From assembly GCA_934167445.1 (NCBI GenBank), contig CAKPKJ010000006.1, positions 55,518 through 119,517 of the forward strand: a stretch of DNA of 64,000 nucleotides. The letters are read 5' to 3'. Origin of the DNA: an uncultured Clostridia bacterium. Its GTDB lineage: Bacteria; Bacillota; Clostridia; TANB77; CAG-508. Under the pieces are notes generated by a model that did no database searches, had not been told where the DNA came from, and was given only the letters and a program-made list of their open reading frames with translations. This document shows positions 25,335 to 35,700 of this stretch, piece after piece. Numbering within the stretch: the stretch's first letter is position 1; each line of letters starts with the position of its first letter. A program made the position numbers and the translations under genes.

Positions 25335-26334
25335 AATCTAATCTCATTGCTTTTTTTACTTTTTTCATTGTTTCTTTTGCTGTTTTTCTTGCTTTTTCTG
25401 TTCCTTCTCTTAGTATTTTATCTACTTCTTCTGGGTGTGCTTCGTAGTATGCTCTTTTTTCTCTTATTGGTTTTAGTGTTTCTGATATGTTTTTTGCTAA
25501 TTGTTTTTTACAAGCTACACAACCACGTTTTCCTGCTCTACATTCTTCACATACTGTTTTTACTTCATCTTTTGTACTAAATAAATCATGATAATATGCA
25601 ACCATACATACATCTGGATTTCCTAAGTCATCTTTTTTTATTCTATTTGGATCTGTTACTGCACTCATTACTTTTTTAGTGATTTCTTCTTCACTATCTG
25701 ATAAATATATTGCATTTCCTAGTGATTTTCCCATTTTCTCATTTCCGTCTAATCCTTTTATTCTTTTTCCACTGGATAATACTGCTTCTGGTTCTGTTAG
25801 CACATCTCCATAAATTTTATTAAATTTTCTAACTATTTCTCTACATTGTTCTATTAATGGTAACTGATCTTCTCCAACAGGAACTAGTTCTCCTTCAAAA
25901 GCTGTAATATCAGCAGCTTGGCTTACCGGATATCCTAAAAATCCATATGTTACGCTTTCTCCAAATAATTGTCTTTTTTGTGCAATTTCTGTTTTAACCG
26001 TTGGATTTCTTTCTAGTCTAGCTATTGTTACTAAATTAGAATAAAATACTGTTAGTTCAGCTGTTTCAGGTACCATTGATTGCACATATATTGTTGTTTT
26101 TGCAGGGTCTATTCCTACTGATAAATAATCAATTGCTACTTCTCTTACATTTTTTCTTACTTTTTCTGGATTGTTAAAGTTATCTGTTAATGCTTGTACA
26201 TCTGCAATTAATATATATGTATCATATTTTCCACTTTCTTGTAATTCTACTCTCTTTTTCAAAGATCCAAAATAGTGCCCTATATGTAATCTCCCGGTTG
26301 GTCTATCTCCTGTTAATATCCTCTTTTTTTCCAC
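25300..26334 (-). CDS. trpS: Tryptophanyl-tRNA synthetase
   Basis: Charges tRNA-Trp. Class I signatures are RPTGRLHIGHYFG (HIGH, about residues 11-23) and KMGKSLGNAI (KMSKS variant, about 200-209). The middle contains a VACKKQ/CRAGKRGC cysteine segment. 344 residues, typical. No T-box is evident in its 180-base leader. The stop lies about 100 bases before obg. Confidence 0.95.
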   Translation of the reverse strand: MEKKRILTGDRPTGRLHIGHYFGSLKKRVELQESGKYDTYILIADVQALTDNFNNPEKVRKNVREVAIDYLSVGIDPAKTTIYVQSMVPETAELTVFYSNLVTIARLERNPTVKTEIAQKRQLFGESVTYGFLGYPVSQAADITAFEGELVPVGEDQLPLIEQCREIVRKFNKIYGDVLTEPEAVLSSGKRIKGLDGNEKMGKSLGNAIYLSDSEEEITKKVMSAVTDPNRIKKDDLGNPDVCMVAYYHDLFSTKDEVKTVCEECRAGKRGCVACKKQLAKNISETLKPIREKRAYYEAHPEEVDKILREGTEKARKTAKETMKKVKKAMRLDYDFGAGAKNHF

Positions 26335-26479
26335 TTTTCCTAGCTCCTTCCTTATTCTTTAATTTTTGTTTATTTCTATTTTAATATATTTATTTCTATC
26401 TTAGTTTTTTCTTTATTTTGTTTAGCTTAGCATATTATACTACATTTTTGTAAATTTTACCATAGTAAAATCTGATAAA

Positions 26480-26512
26480 ATTATATAAAGAGGAGGCCTA
26501 ATAGACCTCCTC
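26480..26512 (-). terminator. Terminator after the GH13 gene
   Basis: GAGGAGG/CCTCCTC stem (26490-26496 and 26506-26512) with a nine-base loop; on the minus strand it is followed by TTTATATAAT. It lies about five bases past the stop. Confidence 0.75.
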
Positions 26513-26516
26513 CATT

Positions 26517-28445
26517 CTAATTCAGGATAATAATCCCTCCATAGGGCAACAAACAATCATTTTCAAGATCTGCATTAAGGGCAAATATATCCTGTTCAGA
26601 AGTTATTCCTTGCTTAAACTTCTGAATATCTCCCACGTACTGCTTGTTTTTGCTTCTATTTACCGCAACAAACATCTTATGCTCGCCATATTGGCGTACA
26701 AAAGCAAAAACATTCTCATCAGCACTAAGCACATTTACAGAAATATCGCTTGTAGAAATGGAACTTTTTTCTTCTTCACCAGCAGCCTTGTCTTTGAATT
26801 TTCCCAGTTTCTGGAAGAACTTAAGTAACTCAGTGTCTTGCCTTTTCCAAGGATAACACTTCCTATTAAATGGGTCTTTATACCCACTCAAACCTACCTC
26901 AGTGCCATAATAGATGCATGGATTTCCTGGTAGTGTATATTGCAGTATGGCTGCTACTTTTAGCCATTTTTTGGCAATTCCATATTCGTCAGTGCTCAAT
27001 TCGTCAGTGTCTGCCTCAAACTTTCTGAAGCCATCTGTATCAAATGTTTCTTCACCATTTGCACTGGTTCTATGCCACTGACTTGGAGCTTCATCAATTG
27101 CCCATATCCGATGTTCCATCTCTCTCATTGGGCGAGACGATAATGTTGTTAATGCTCGTGTGATATCATGAGTATCAAGAGAATTAAGCATTGTATCAAC
27201 GATATTTTCAGGGTAATGGCTAAGCACATATTCTATTTGTTGACTGAGATACCAACTTTTTCCGTCTTTTACAAAACGCAAAATTGCATCTGTAAACAAA
27301 TAATTTGTTGGTGCATATAGCCCTCGCTGAATAACGTCTTCTTTCAGTCCGTTCCAGCATTCACCAATAATTAGTGACGCCCCATTTTCACTAGCAGTCT
27401 TTCTGATATCTTCAAGAAGTGGCGTTTTCAGTGATTCTGCCAAATCCAGCCTAAAGCCGTCCACATATTGCGAGAACTTTGCAACTACGTCTTTTACATA
27501 TTGCCTAAAATCTAGGTTAGTCTGGTTAAAAATTGGCATATCCTTAAATTCATACCAATATTGGTATGTTCCATCCGGCTCGATATAGAACCAATCTCTG
27601 TACTTAGATGTCGGATTTCCCAAAGCTTCTTGAAAAATCGGATTATGAATATCACAATGGTTAAATGCAACATCTAAAATGACATGAATGCCAATTTTTC
27701 GAGCTTTTTTATGCAGCTCTTCCAAGTCTTTGAAACTGCCAGCATTAATGTCCACAGACATATGGTCAATTGTTGCATACCTATCATATCTCCTGCAACT
27801 TGCGTTTATTGGCGAAATATAGATAATTCCAATATGCAAAGACTTTAAATAGTCCAGTTTTTTAGTAATTCCTTTGATGTTTCCACCAAAGAAATCATTA
27901 TTATGGAAATCGCCATTATTATTGCGTTTCCAATTTGGCAGTTCTCCCCATTTTCTGTATATCCGCCCAGGGACTTTTTCGATTTTCTTTGAATCATCGC
28001 AACAAAATCGATCCACAAAAATTTGATATACAATTTGGCCTTTAGCCCAGTCAGGATTTTGAAATCCTACAACCTCTACAATCCAATGAGCACCTTTACT
28101 ACCTGGGGTGAGTAATTTAGGTTCTTCGCTAACATGGTCAAATTTCAGTTCTCTTTTCACTCCTTCTTTCGCAAAAATAAAGAAGAAGTAATATTTTCCT
28201 AGATTTTCAAAGCTAAGCTTTGTACTATATCTAGTCGTAGTTTCCTCTTCTTCCTTTTTCATTGGTTTTTCCTGATACAAATGATTTTCGTCGTCATTCA
28301 TAATATAGTCGTCGTTAATTATGATATGGGCATCTCCCAAATCTCCAAGACTTGTAGGTATTTCTACCACTAGCTCTTTTTTGCTATGAACCTCCATCTT
28401 TAGCGGTTCAATGATTTTGATTGCTTTTGTTTCATTCTCTTTCAT
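26517..28445 (-). CDS. GH13 neopullulanase/cyclomaltodextrinase-like glucan hydrolase
   Basis: Cytosolic (no signal peptide) alpha-glucan hydrolase. An N-terminal beta domain like CBM34 covers about residues 1-130. The (beta/alpha)8 domain shows GH13 regions I (LDVAFNHCD), II (GFRLDLAES with the nucleophile Asp), III (IIGECW with the acid Glu) and IV (NSLDTHDIT), with YQIFVDRF at its start. The ATG at 28445 is chosen because AGGAGG lies seven bases before it. Base composition is visibly less AT-rich than its neighbours and it uses CGG for Arg at 27963-27965 and 27108-27110, so it was probably acquired. It stands alone, with its own terminator. Confidence 0.9.
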   Translation of the reverse strand: MKENETKAIKIIEPLKMEVHSKKELVVEIPTSLGDLGDAHIIINDDYIMNDDENHLYQEKPMKKEEEETTTRYSTKLSFENLGKYYFFFIFAKEGVKRELKFDHVSEEPKLLTPGSKGAHWIVEVVGFQNPDWAKGQIVYQIFVDRFCCDDSKKIEKVPGRIYRKWGELPNWKRNNNGDFHNNDFFGGNIKGITKKLDYLKSLHIGIIYISPINASCRRYDRYATIDHMSVDINAGSFKDLEELHKKARKIGIHVILDVAFNHCDIHNPIFQEALGNPTSKYRDWFYIEPDGTYQYWYEFKDMPIFNQTNLDFRQYVKDVVAKFSQYVDGFRLDLAESLKTPLLEDIRKTASENGASLIIGECWNGLKEDVIQRGLYAPTNYLFTDAILRFVKDGKSWYLSQQIEYVLSHYPENIVDTMLNSLDTHDITRALTTLSSRPMREMEHRIWAIDEAPSQWHRTSANGEETFDTDGFRKFEADTDELSTDEYGIAKKWLKVAAILQYTLPGNPCIYYGTEVGLSGYKDPFNRKCYPWKRQDTELLKFFQKLGKFKDKAAGEEEKSSISTSDISVNVLSADENVFAFVRQYGEHKMFVAVNRSKNKQYVGDIQKFKQGITSEQDIFALNADLENDCLLPYGGIIILN

Positions 28446-28543
28446 TTTGTTCCTCCTATACTGTGGTGTGAGAATGCTTGTTACCATTATACCTTACCTT
28501 AAAGATATAATTCTAATTTACTATATTCATTTCAATTTGTCAA

Positions 28544-29491
28544 TTACTTTTCGTTCATTTCTTTTTTTCCATTATATTCATTTACTAAATATAATGGTCT
28601 ATTTTTAGTTTCATTAAATATTCTTCCTAAATATTCTCCTACAATTCCAAATAATAATATTTGTATTCCTGAGAAAAATAATATTAATAATATGATTGCT
28701 TGAAATGCTTGTATTGCTTCATGAATTATAAAGCTTTTGGCTATTACATATACAAAATATACAAATAATACAATAAAAGTCGGGATTGCTATAAATGTTG
28801 AAAGTCTTAATGGTGATGTTGTAAGTGATGTTATTCCATCAATTGCTAAATCCATTAATTTTACATAATTCCATTTTGTAGAACCTGCAACTCTTGGATC
28901 TCTGTCATATAAAACTTCTTTTTTCTTATATCCTATCCAGCTAAACATACTTTTTGTGTTTCTTTGAGATTCTCTAAGTTTTTTTAATGCATTTACACAT
29001 CTTCTATCTAGCAATCTAAAGTCCCCTGTATCTTCTTGTATTTCAACTTTAGTTACATGTTGTAAAACTCTGTAATACATTTTTGATGTAAATTTTTTTA
29101 GCCATGTTTCTCCTTTTCTTGAACGTCTTTTGGCATATACATCATCATATCCTTGTTCCCAATATTTAACTAATTCTGGTATTAGTTCTGGTGGGTCTTG
29201 TAAATCAGCATCCATAAACACAACACAATCACCTGTTGCATAATCAAGTCCTGCTATCATTGCAATTTCTTTTCCAAAATTTCTAGCAAAATCCACATAA
29301 CATATTCTTTCATCTTTTTGTCTTAATTCTTTTATAATTTCTATTGTTTTATCTTTACTTCCATCATTTATAAAAAGAACTTCAAATTGATAATTTTCCA
29401 TACTATCCATTAGTTTTGTTAATCTTTCATATAATATTGGTAAAGATTCTTGTTCATTATATGCTGGTATTATAATACTTATTTTTTTCAT
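28544..29491 (-). CDS. GtrB/DPM1-type polyprenyl-phosphate glycosyltransferase
   Basis: GT2 enzyme that moves a sugar from a nucleotide to undecaprenyl phosphate on the inner membrane face. SIIIPAYNEQESLP at the start, FMDADLQDPPEL with the metal-binding DxD (about residues 93-104), EDTGDFRLLDR, and two C-terminal membrane helices (about 232-255, 265-290). It is paired with the GtrA flippase gene 77 bases upstream, so the sugar is probably turned to the outside to decorate a surface polymer. Confidence 0.88.
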   Translation of the reverse strand: MKKISIIIPAYNEQESLPILYERLTKLMDSMENYQFEVLFINDGSKDKTIEIIKELRQKDERICYVDFARNFGKEIAMIAGLDYATGDCVVFMDADLQDPPELIPELVKYWEQGYDDVYAKRRSRKGETWLKKFTSKMYYRVLQHVTKVEIQEDTGDFRLLDRRCVNALKKLRESQRNTKSMFSWIGYKKKEVLYDRDPRVAGSTKWNYVKLMDLAIDGITSLTTSPLRLSTFIAIPTFIVLFVYFVYVIAKSFIIHEAIQAFQAIILLILFFSGIQILLFGIVGEYLGRIFNETKNRPLYLVNEYNGKKEMNEK

Positions 29492-29568
29492 ATATATTGC
29501 TCCTCATATAATATGTTTGTGATATTTACTTAATATACCTTTTATAAACATATTTCATTTTTATCTTT

Positions 29569-30003
29569 CTATTTTTGTTCTTCTTTGGTATTATGTTTGA
29601 ATGCAAAAAATTTGCTTATAAAAAAGTTTAATATTATTACAATTACGGTAAGTCCTGCTTTTGTTACAATGTTTGGAATTGGTAGGTTAAATAATAAAAA
29701 TCCTCCAACAAATTCTACAACCATTGTAAAAGCTCTTCCTATCATAAACTTGCAAAATTGTTGTATTCTTTCTTTTAATCCTTTAGCATTTGCATGAAAA
29801 ACTAAATCTTTATTAGTTATATATGCAAATATTACTGCTAATAATATTGCTATAAAATTAGCAATGTTTTCATTCCAGTTTAATATTGAATTCATTACAT
29901 AAAATGATGCTAAATTCACAACTGTTGTAAATACTCCAAATACTATATAAAGTATTACTTCTTTTGTTAATATTTTTTTGATTAATTCTTTTATCTTTTT
30001 CAT
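29569..30003 (-). CDS. GtrA-family membrane protein
   Basis: Four membrane helices in 144 residues (about 14-34, 41-58, 80-105, 112-132) with VVNLASFYVMNS and FFISKFFAFKH, typical of GtrA, the proposed flippase for polyprenyl-linked sugars. Its ATG overlaps the prs stop by four bases, so prs, gtrA and gtrB form one operon. Confidence 0.85.
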   Translation of the reverse strand: MKKIKELIKKILTKEVILYIVFGVFTTVVNLASFYVMNSILNWNENIANFIAILLAVIFAYITNKDLVFHANAKGLKERIQQFCKFMIGRAFTMVVEFVGGFLLFNLPIPNIVTKAGLTVIVIILNFFISKFFAFKHNTKEEQK

Positions 30004-30941
30004 ATATCAAATAATTCTCCTAACGGTCTTTCTTCATGTATTCTTTTTATTGTTTCTCCAAATAATGGTGCAATAGACAAGACTGTAATATTGTCTATCT
30101 TTTTTTCTTCTGGTAATGGTATTGTGTTTGTTATTACTAATTCTTTTATATCTGAATTTTTTATTCTTTCAATTGCAGGTCCTGATAACACTCCATGTGT
30201 GCATCCTGCATATATTGCTTTTGCACCAAATTTATTAAGTACTTTTACTGTTTCAATCATTGAACCTGCTGTATCTATTTCATCATCAAATATAATTGCA
30301 TTTTTATCTTTTACATCACCTATTATTGTACTTGCAATTGCTCTATCATCATTTCCTTCTCTTCTTTTATCTACTAATGCTATTGGGCATTCAAAATATT
30401 CTGAATATTTATATGCTTTTTTAGAACTTCCTGCATCTGTTGCAACTATTACCATATTGTCTAATTTTTTCTTTTTAAAATAATCCTCTAGTAAATATTC
30501 AGCTGTTAACCTGTCACAATTAACGTTGAAATATGCTTGTATTGCAGGGTTATGTAAGTCACACGTAATTACTCTTGTTGCTCCTGCTGCTTCTAATATT
30601 TCAGCCATTAGTTTTGCGGATATTGGTACACGTGGTTGATCTTTTTTGTCTGATCTAGAATATGGAAAATATGGTAATACAACATTTATATTTTTAGCAG
30701 ACGCTCTTTTGGCTGCATCTATTGTAATTAATAGTTCCATTATTCTTTCATTTACTGGTGGTTGTGTAGTTTGAATAATATACACATCACTTTCTCTTAC
30801 AGTTTCTAAGATTTGTACAAAATTATTATCATTTTTAAATTTTATGTGATTTATTTTTCCTGGTTCTATTCCTATATAATCACATACTTCTTTTGTGAAT
30901 TTTTCTGCTGTTGGGCAAGCAAATATTTTTAATTTATCCAT
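30000..30941 (-). CDS. prs: Ribose-phosphate pyrophosphokinase (PRPP synthase)
   Basis: Makes PRPP from ribose-5-phosphate and ATP. Conserved regions: LPYFPYSRSDKKD (ATP-binding flexible loop, about residues 87-99), VITCDLHNPAIQAYF, VATDAGSSKKA and the PRPP loop FDDEIDTAGSM (about 217-227). 313 residues. Its place inside a surface-polysaccharide operon rather than with purine genes is unusual; it may supply sugar donors derived from PRPP, or be a second copy. Confidence 0.9.
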   Translation of the reverse strand: MDKLKIFACPTAEKFTKEVCDYIGIEPGKINHIKFKNDNNFVQILETVRESDVYIIQTTQPPVNERIMELLITIDAAKRASAKNINVVLPYFPYSRSDKKDQPRVPISAKLMAEILEAAGATRVITCDLHNPAIQAYFNVNCDRLTAEYLLEDYFKKKKLDNMVIVATDAGSSKKAYKYSEYFECPIALVDKRREGNDDRAIASTIIGDVKDKNAIIFDDEIDTAGSMIETVKVLNKFGAKAIYAGCTHGVLSGPAIERIKNSDIKELVITNTIPLPEEKKIDNITVLSIAPLFGETIKRIHEERPLGELFDI

Positions 30942-31006
30942 AATATTTTTTATGGCATAATAAAAATTATGCCATATCTCCTTTGTTTAATATTTTTTAT
31001 ATGATT

Positions 31007-31795
31007 TTACAATTGTTCTGCAAATCCTTTTTGTAGTTTTTTAAATATAAAATATCCTACTACTGTTAATGCTATAGATATTCCTAATAATATTAATAAT
31101 GCTTTCATATTTGGCATTTGATGATAATAGAAAATATCTCTATAGCCATTTATTATATGTGTCATTGGATTTAACTGCATTAAGATTTGTAAACTATGTG
31201 GTAATTGTTCTAATTTATATACTATTGGAGTTCCATAAAATGCTGCCATTAAAATAATTCCAATAATATGCTCTAAATCCCTAAAATATACTGTTATTGA
31301 TGATACAATAAATGATATTCCTAATAATAATATATATTGTATTAATAATATAAATGGATATAATAATAAGTACCAAGAAAGTCCTACTGGTGAAAATATT
31401 ACAAATGCTAGTATTATTATTGTTGAAATCATAAAGTTAACAGCTCCACTTGTTACTACTGATATTGGCAATATTTCTCTTGGGAAATATACTTTTTTAA
31501 TAATATCTCCATTACCTATTACAGTAAAGGCTGATTGTGTTACAGCTGTTGTAAAATATGTCCATGGTATTAATGCTACACATACATAAATATAGTATGT
31601 TTGTTGATAATATGAATCTGATCCACCTGTTAATAATGCCCCAAATATTACAGAATATACTAGTAATTGTAATAATGGATTTAAAAATGACCACATAACC
31701 CCTAGAATTGAGTTTTTATATCTTCCCCTTATTTCTTTTTTTACATTTGTTTTTAATAATTCTCTATAATTATATATTTTTTTGAATATGTTCAT
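31007..31795 (-). CDS. ABC-2 polysaccharide export permease (Wzm/TagG-like)
   Basis: 262 residues, six predicted membrane segments, starting with a basic segment containing NVKKEIRGRYKNSILGVMWS that is typical of O-antigen/teichoic-acid export permeases. GTPIVYKLEQLP and NPMTHIINGYRDI match the family. It lies 32 bases after its ATPase gene. The pair exports a lipid-linked polymer across the membrane. Confidence 0.9.
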   Translation of the reverse strand: MNIFKKIYNYRELLKTNVKKEIRGRYKNSILGVMWSFLNPLLQLLVYSVIFGALLTGGSDSYYQQTYYIYVCVALIPWTYFTTAVTQSAFTVIGNGDIIKKVYFPREILPISVVTSGAVNFMISTIIILAFVIFSPVGLSWYLLLYPFILLIQYILLLGISFIVSSITVYFRDLEHIIGIILMAAFYGTPIVYKLEQLPHSLQILMQLNPMTHIINGYRDIFYYHQMPNMKALLILLGISIALTVVGYFIFKKLQKGFAEQL

Positions 31796-31827
31796 ATATC
31801 TTCTCCTTGTTTCACGCCTAATTTTTA

Positions 31828-32574
31828 TTACATAGTTACTCTTAAGTATTCGTTAACTACCTCATCAGTATTTCCGTCCATTCTAACTTTACCATTATAA
31901 AGCCATATTGCTCTGTCACATAAATTTCTTACAGATTCCATACTATGTGTAACAAATACCATTGTTTTTCCTTCTTTTTTTAGTTCCCTCATTTTGTTAA
32001 AACATTTTTCTTGAAAATGTTGGTCTCCTACTGATAAAATTTCATCAATTAATAGAATCTCTGCATCTACATTTATAGCAACAGAGAAGGCTAGTCTCAT
32101 ATATTGTCCTGAAGAATATGTCCTAACAGGGTTGTCTATTAGTTCTCCTAATTCTGAGAATTCAATTATTTGATCTAATCTGCTATCTATTTCTTTTTTA
32201 GTTAGTCCAAATATTGAAGAGTTAAAATATATATTTTCTCTTCCTGAAAAGTCTGGGTGAAAGCCTGCACCTAATTCTAAAAGTGAAGTTAATTTTCCAT
32301 GTGTTTCAATTGTTCCTTTGTTTGGAAAAATTATTTGTGTCATTAATTTTAAAAGTGTTGATTTTCCGCTTCCATTAACTCCTATTAGTGCTACAGTTTC
32401 TCCTTTTTTTATGTCTATATTAATATCATTTAATATTTCTCTTTTTTCTCTTTTTTTGTTTCTTCCTATAAATAATAGTCTTTCTTTTAGTGTGTTTGCT
32501 CTGTCATAATAAACATTAAAGCTTTTATATACATGATTTACTTTTATAGCAATGTCATTATTTTCTTCTTTCAT
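31828..32574 (-). CDS. ABC polysaccharide export ATPase (Wzt/TagH-like)
   Basis: Walker A GVNGSGKST (about residues 63-71), signature YSSGQYMRLAFS, Walker B ILLIDEILSVGD and the H-loop FVTHSM. 248 residues with no C-terminal carbohydrate-binding domain, as in TagH-like short forms. VNHVYKSFNVYYDRANTLKE at the start is typical of this subfamily. Energises the permease at 31007-31795. Confidence 0.92.
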   Translation of the reverse strand: MKEENNDIAIKVNHVYKSFNVYYDRANTLKERLLFIGRNKKREKREILNDINIDIKKGETVALIGVNGSGKSTLLKLMTQIIFPNKGTIETHGKLTSLLELGAGFHPDFSGRENIYFNSSIFGLTKKEIDSRLDQIIEFSELGELIDNPVRTYSSGQYMRLAFSVAINVDAEILLIDEILSVGDQHFQEKCFNKMRELKKEGKTMVFVTHSMESVRNLCDRAIWLYNGKVRMDGNTDEVVNEYLRVTM

Positions 32575-32639
32575 TACTTTTCTCCTTTTGTCTTTTATTC
32601 GTTGATATTATATCATAAAATGCAATATTGTCAAATACA

Positions 32640-32672
32640 AAAGCCTAAATATTGGTTTAATATTTAGGCTTT
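32640..32672 (-). terminator. Intrinsic terminator after the glucosaminidase gene
   Basis: Fourteen-bp stem AAAGCCTAAATATT/AATATTTAGGCTTT with a five-base loop, followed on the minus strand by TTGTATTTG. It separates the autolysin from the ABC exporter. Confidence 0.85.
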
Positions 32673-32705
32673 CAAACATACTTAATATATACTAATGGGG
32701 ATATT

Positions 32706-35700
32706 TTAATGTAAAATTTTATTGTTTGAATTTGTTGATATTTCTGTTTCTTCTGTTGTATTAGTAGTAGCTTTTAAATTTTCTTGATTTTCTGTTTTTT
32801 CTTCTCCTGAAACTTCTGTGTTTTCTGTATTGTTTGTTGAATCTGTGTTTTCCTTATTTTCATTTTGTTTTGTATCTGTTTCTTCTTTATTTTCTACTAC
32901 TGCTTTTTTCTCTTCTTGCACACTTCTTTGTATTTTCTTTATTGATGTTTTTACTTCAATTTTGATATTATTTCCACTTGTTTTTACCATATCTCCGCTT
33001 TTTAGCGTTCCTATTTCTCCTTGTGGTTTTACTTTTGCCGTTTGCTTCTTATTTACTTCTGCTGATATATTATTTTTTCCGGTTAGCTCTACTTCTATAT
33101 AGTATTCCTTACTTTTGTCTATTCCATTTATACATTTATCAAAATAATAGTTTATTCCATCTATTTGTGATACATACATTTCTGTTTTAAATGTTCCATC
33201 TGTTGATTTTAATGTCATTTTTGGTGTTGCACTTGGTGTTCTACATTCATTATTTACCCATTCTGCTATATAGATATTTCCTGTTATATAGTCTAATCCT
33301 GCTCCTGTTTGGATTACATTTATTCTATATAATTCTGTATTTATATTTCCTTTGTATGTATCTGCTTCTATTTTTATGTCGTTTCCTTTTACTACTACTC
33401 TGTCTCCATTTTTGCAGGTTCCTATTTTTCCTTGTTGTTTTACTTTTGCTGTTTGCTTTTTATTAGTTTCTGGTGCTGTATTTTTCTTGTTGGTTAACTC
33501 TACTTCTATATAATATTCTTTGCTTGTGTCTAATCCTCTTATACATTTATCAAAATAATAGTTTATTCCATCTATTTGTGATACATACATTCCTGTTGCA
33601 AATGTTCCATCTGTTGATTTTAATGTCATTTTTGGTGTTGTACTTGGTGTTCTACATTCATTATTTACCCATTCTGCTATATAGATATTTCCTGTTATGT
33701 AGTCTAATCCTGTACCTGTTTGAATTACATTTGCTTTATATAATTCTGTGTTTATATTTCCTTTATATAAACTGCTGTCAGAAATTTTAAATTTATTGTT
33801 ATTTGCAGTTACTGTTATTGTTCCTTGTTTTCCTATTGTAGAATTTTTTAATCTTACTGTTTGAGTTTTTTGTTTTTCTGATGCAATATTATTATTACTT
33901 ACTAATTCTGCTTCTATATAATATTCTTTTTCTACATCCCAACCTTCGATGTTTTTATCAAAGTAATATTTTAATCCATCAACCTTGCTTACATATGCGT
34001 TTGTGTTAACTGTTCCATCTGTTGATTTTATCCTTAATTCTGGTGTTTTATATGGTTCATTGCAAACATTGTTAACCCATTCTGCTATTTCTATATTTCC
34101 ATATATATACGTATCTCCTGCACCATTTTGTGTTAATCCCACATTTGTTAAGTTTGTATTTATTTCTCCAATATAATTTAATACAAAATTATCGTCTTTT
34201 GCATTTACTGTTATGTTGTTGAATTCTCCTATTTTTTTAGTTCCTAGTCCAATTTTTTGAACCTTATTTGACTCAGGTGTAATATTTTCTTCTGTTACTA
34301 ATTTTGCTTCTAAATAATATTCTTTAGATACATCTAGGTATTGTATCATTTTATCAAAATAATAATTTATTCCATCTTCATAACTTATATATGTTATCAT
34401 ATTGACGCTTCCATCTGTTGATTTTAATCTTATTTCTGGAACAGATTTTGGAGTTTTACATTCATTGTTTATCCATTCTGCTATATACACATATCCTGAT
34501 ATGTAGCTTTCTCCGCTTCCGTTTTTTATTATATTTACTTGTTGTAAGCTTGTATTTATATTTCCAATATAATCTCCATCTGAGAAAAGAATTTTGTTAT
34601 TTCTAATTTTTATAGTTTTATTTTTAAATTCTTTTGTTAATATTTCTGTTGGCAAGCTTAGTTTTTGAGTTTTATTTGCATCTAAAGATAAGTTTTTATC
34701 TCCTTCTAATTTTGCTTCAATATAATATTCTTTTGTTAAATCTAAGTTTTCTATATTCACATCAAAATAATATCTTATTCCTTGCAAGTAACTAACATAT
34801 ATGTTTTTACTTACTTTTCCGTCTGTTGATTTTAATGTTAATTTAGGTATTTGTCTTGGTGTTTTACATATATTATTTACCCATTCTGCTATATCTACAT
34901 TTCCACTTATGTATCCCTCTCCATTTGAAGTTTTTATGTAACCGATGCTTATCGTTTGTGTGTTTATATTTCCATAATATTCTCCAGTTGGCTCTGGTGC
35001 TGGCTGTTTTGGCATATTTTCATAAATTGGTATAATAAATTCAAAACTTTTATCATTTTGTACATTGTTCACCCTATAATTAGATAACATTATACTAGCT
35101 TCACTTTTAGCAGCTAATAAGTTTGTCATATATTGGTGATAATATAGTTGTCCTTTTGTATTATAAACACTAAATTTTTGTAAGTATAACGTATTTTGTC
35201 CTACATCTATGTAATTATTTTTAACAAAATTTCCTCCACCAGTTATTGATTTTACTAAACTTGTCCAACCTTCTCGTTTTGCTCGTTCTAGACCATTTGT
35301 ATAAACACTTTCTCTTCCATTTCCTGTTGCTCCAATATTAAATAAATTATAATATCCTTCATATGTAACGCCATCTACACCAAGATATTTTGCTCCTGAA
35401 CTTAATACAGATGTTCCTGTCCTGCCTTGTTCTTGTATTACTCTTGTTATTAGATGATATGCATTTATTTTATTGTTTTTAGCAACACTTGCAAATGCAT
35501 CTGATATAGAATCATCACATAAATACTGTGCTTTTTGCATAATTAAAACTTTTTTTAAATCGTCTTTGTTTGTTCCATAAGTTGTATCTAATTTTTGAAA
35601 TTGAAATATATTACTTGTATCTAACCAATTTCTGGGGTCCATAACATATTCTACTGCTTCTTCTGATGCTCTATACCAACCTGTATCATATGTTTTGTCT

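Noticed and set aside
26335..26516. T-box riboswitch upstream of trpS
   Set aside because: The leader is short and AT-rich, and I see no specifier loop, T-box sequence or antiterminator/terminator pair.
33473..33790. Plus-strand reading frames repeated at 33 and 37 kb
   Set aside because: They are Leu/Phe/Tyr-rich antisense shadows of the autolysin repeats, without ribosome sites.
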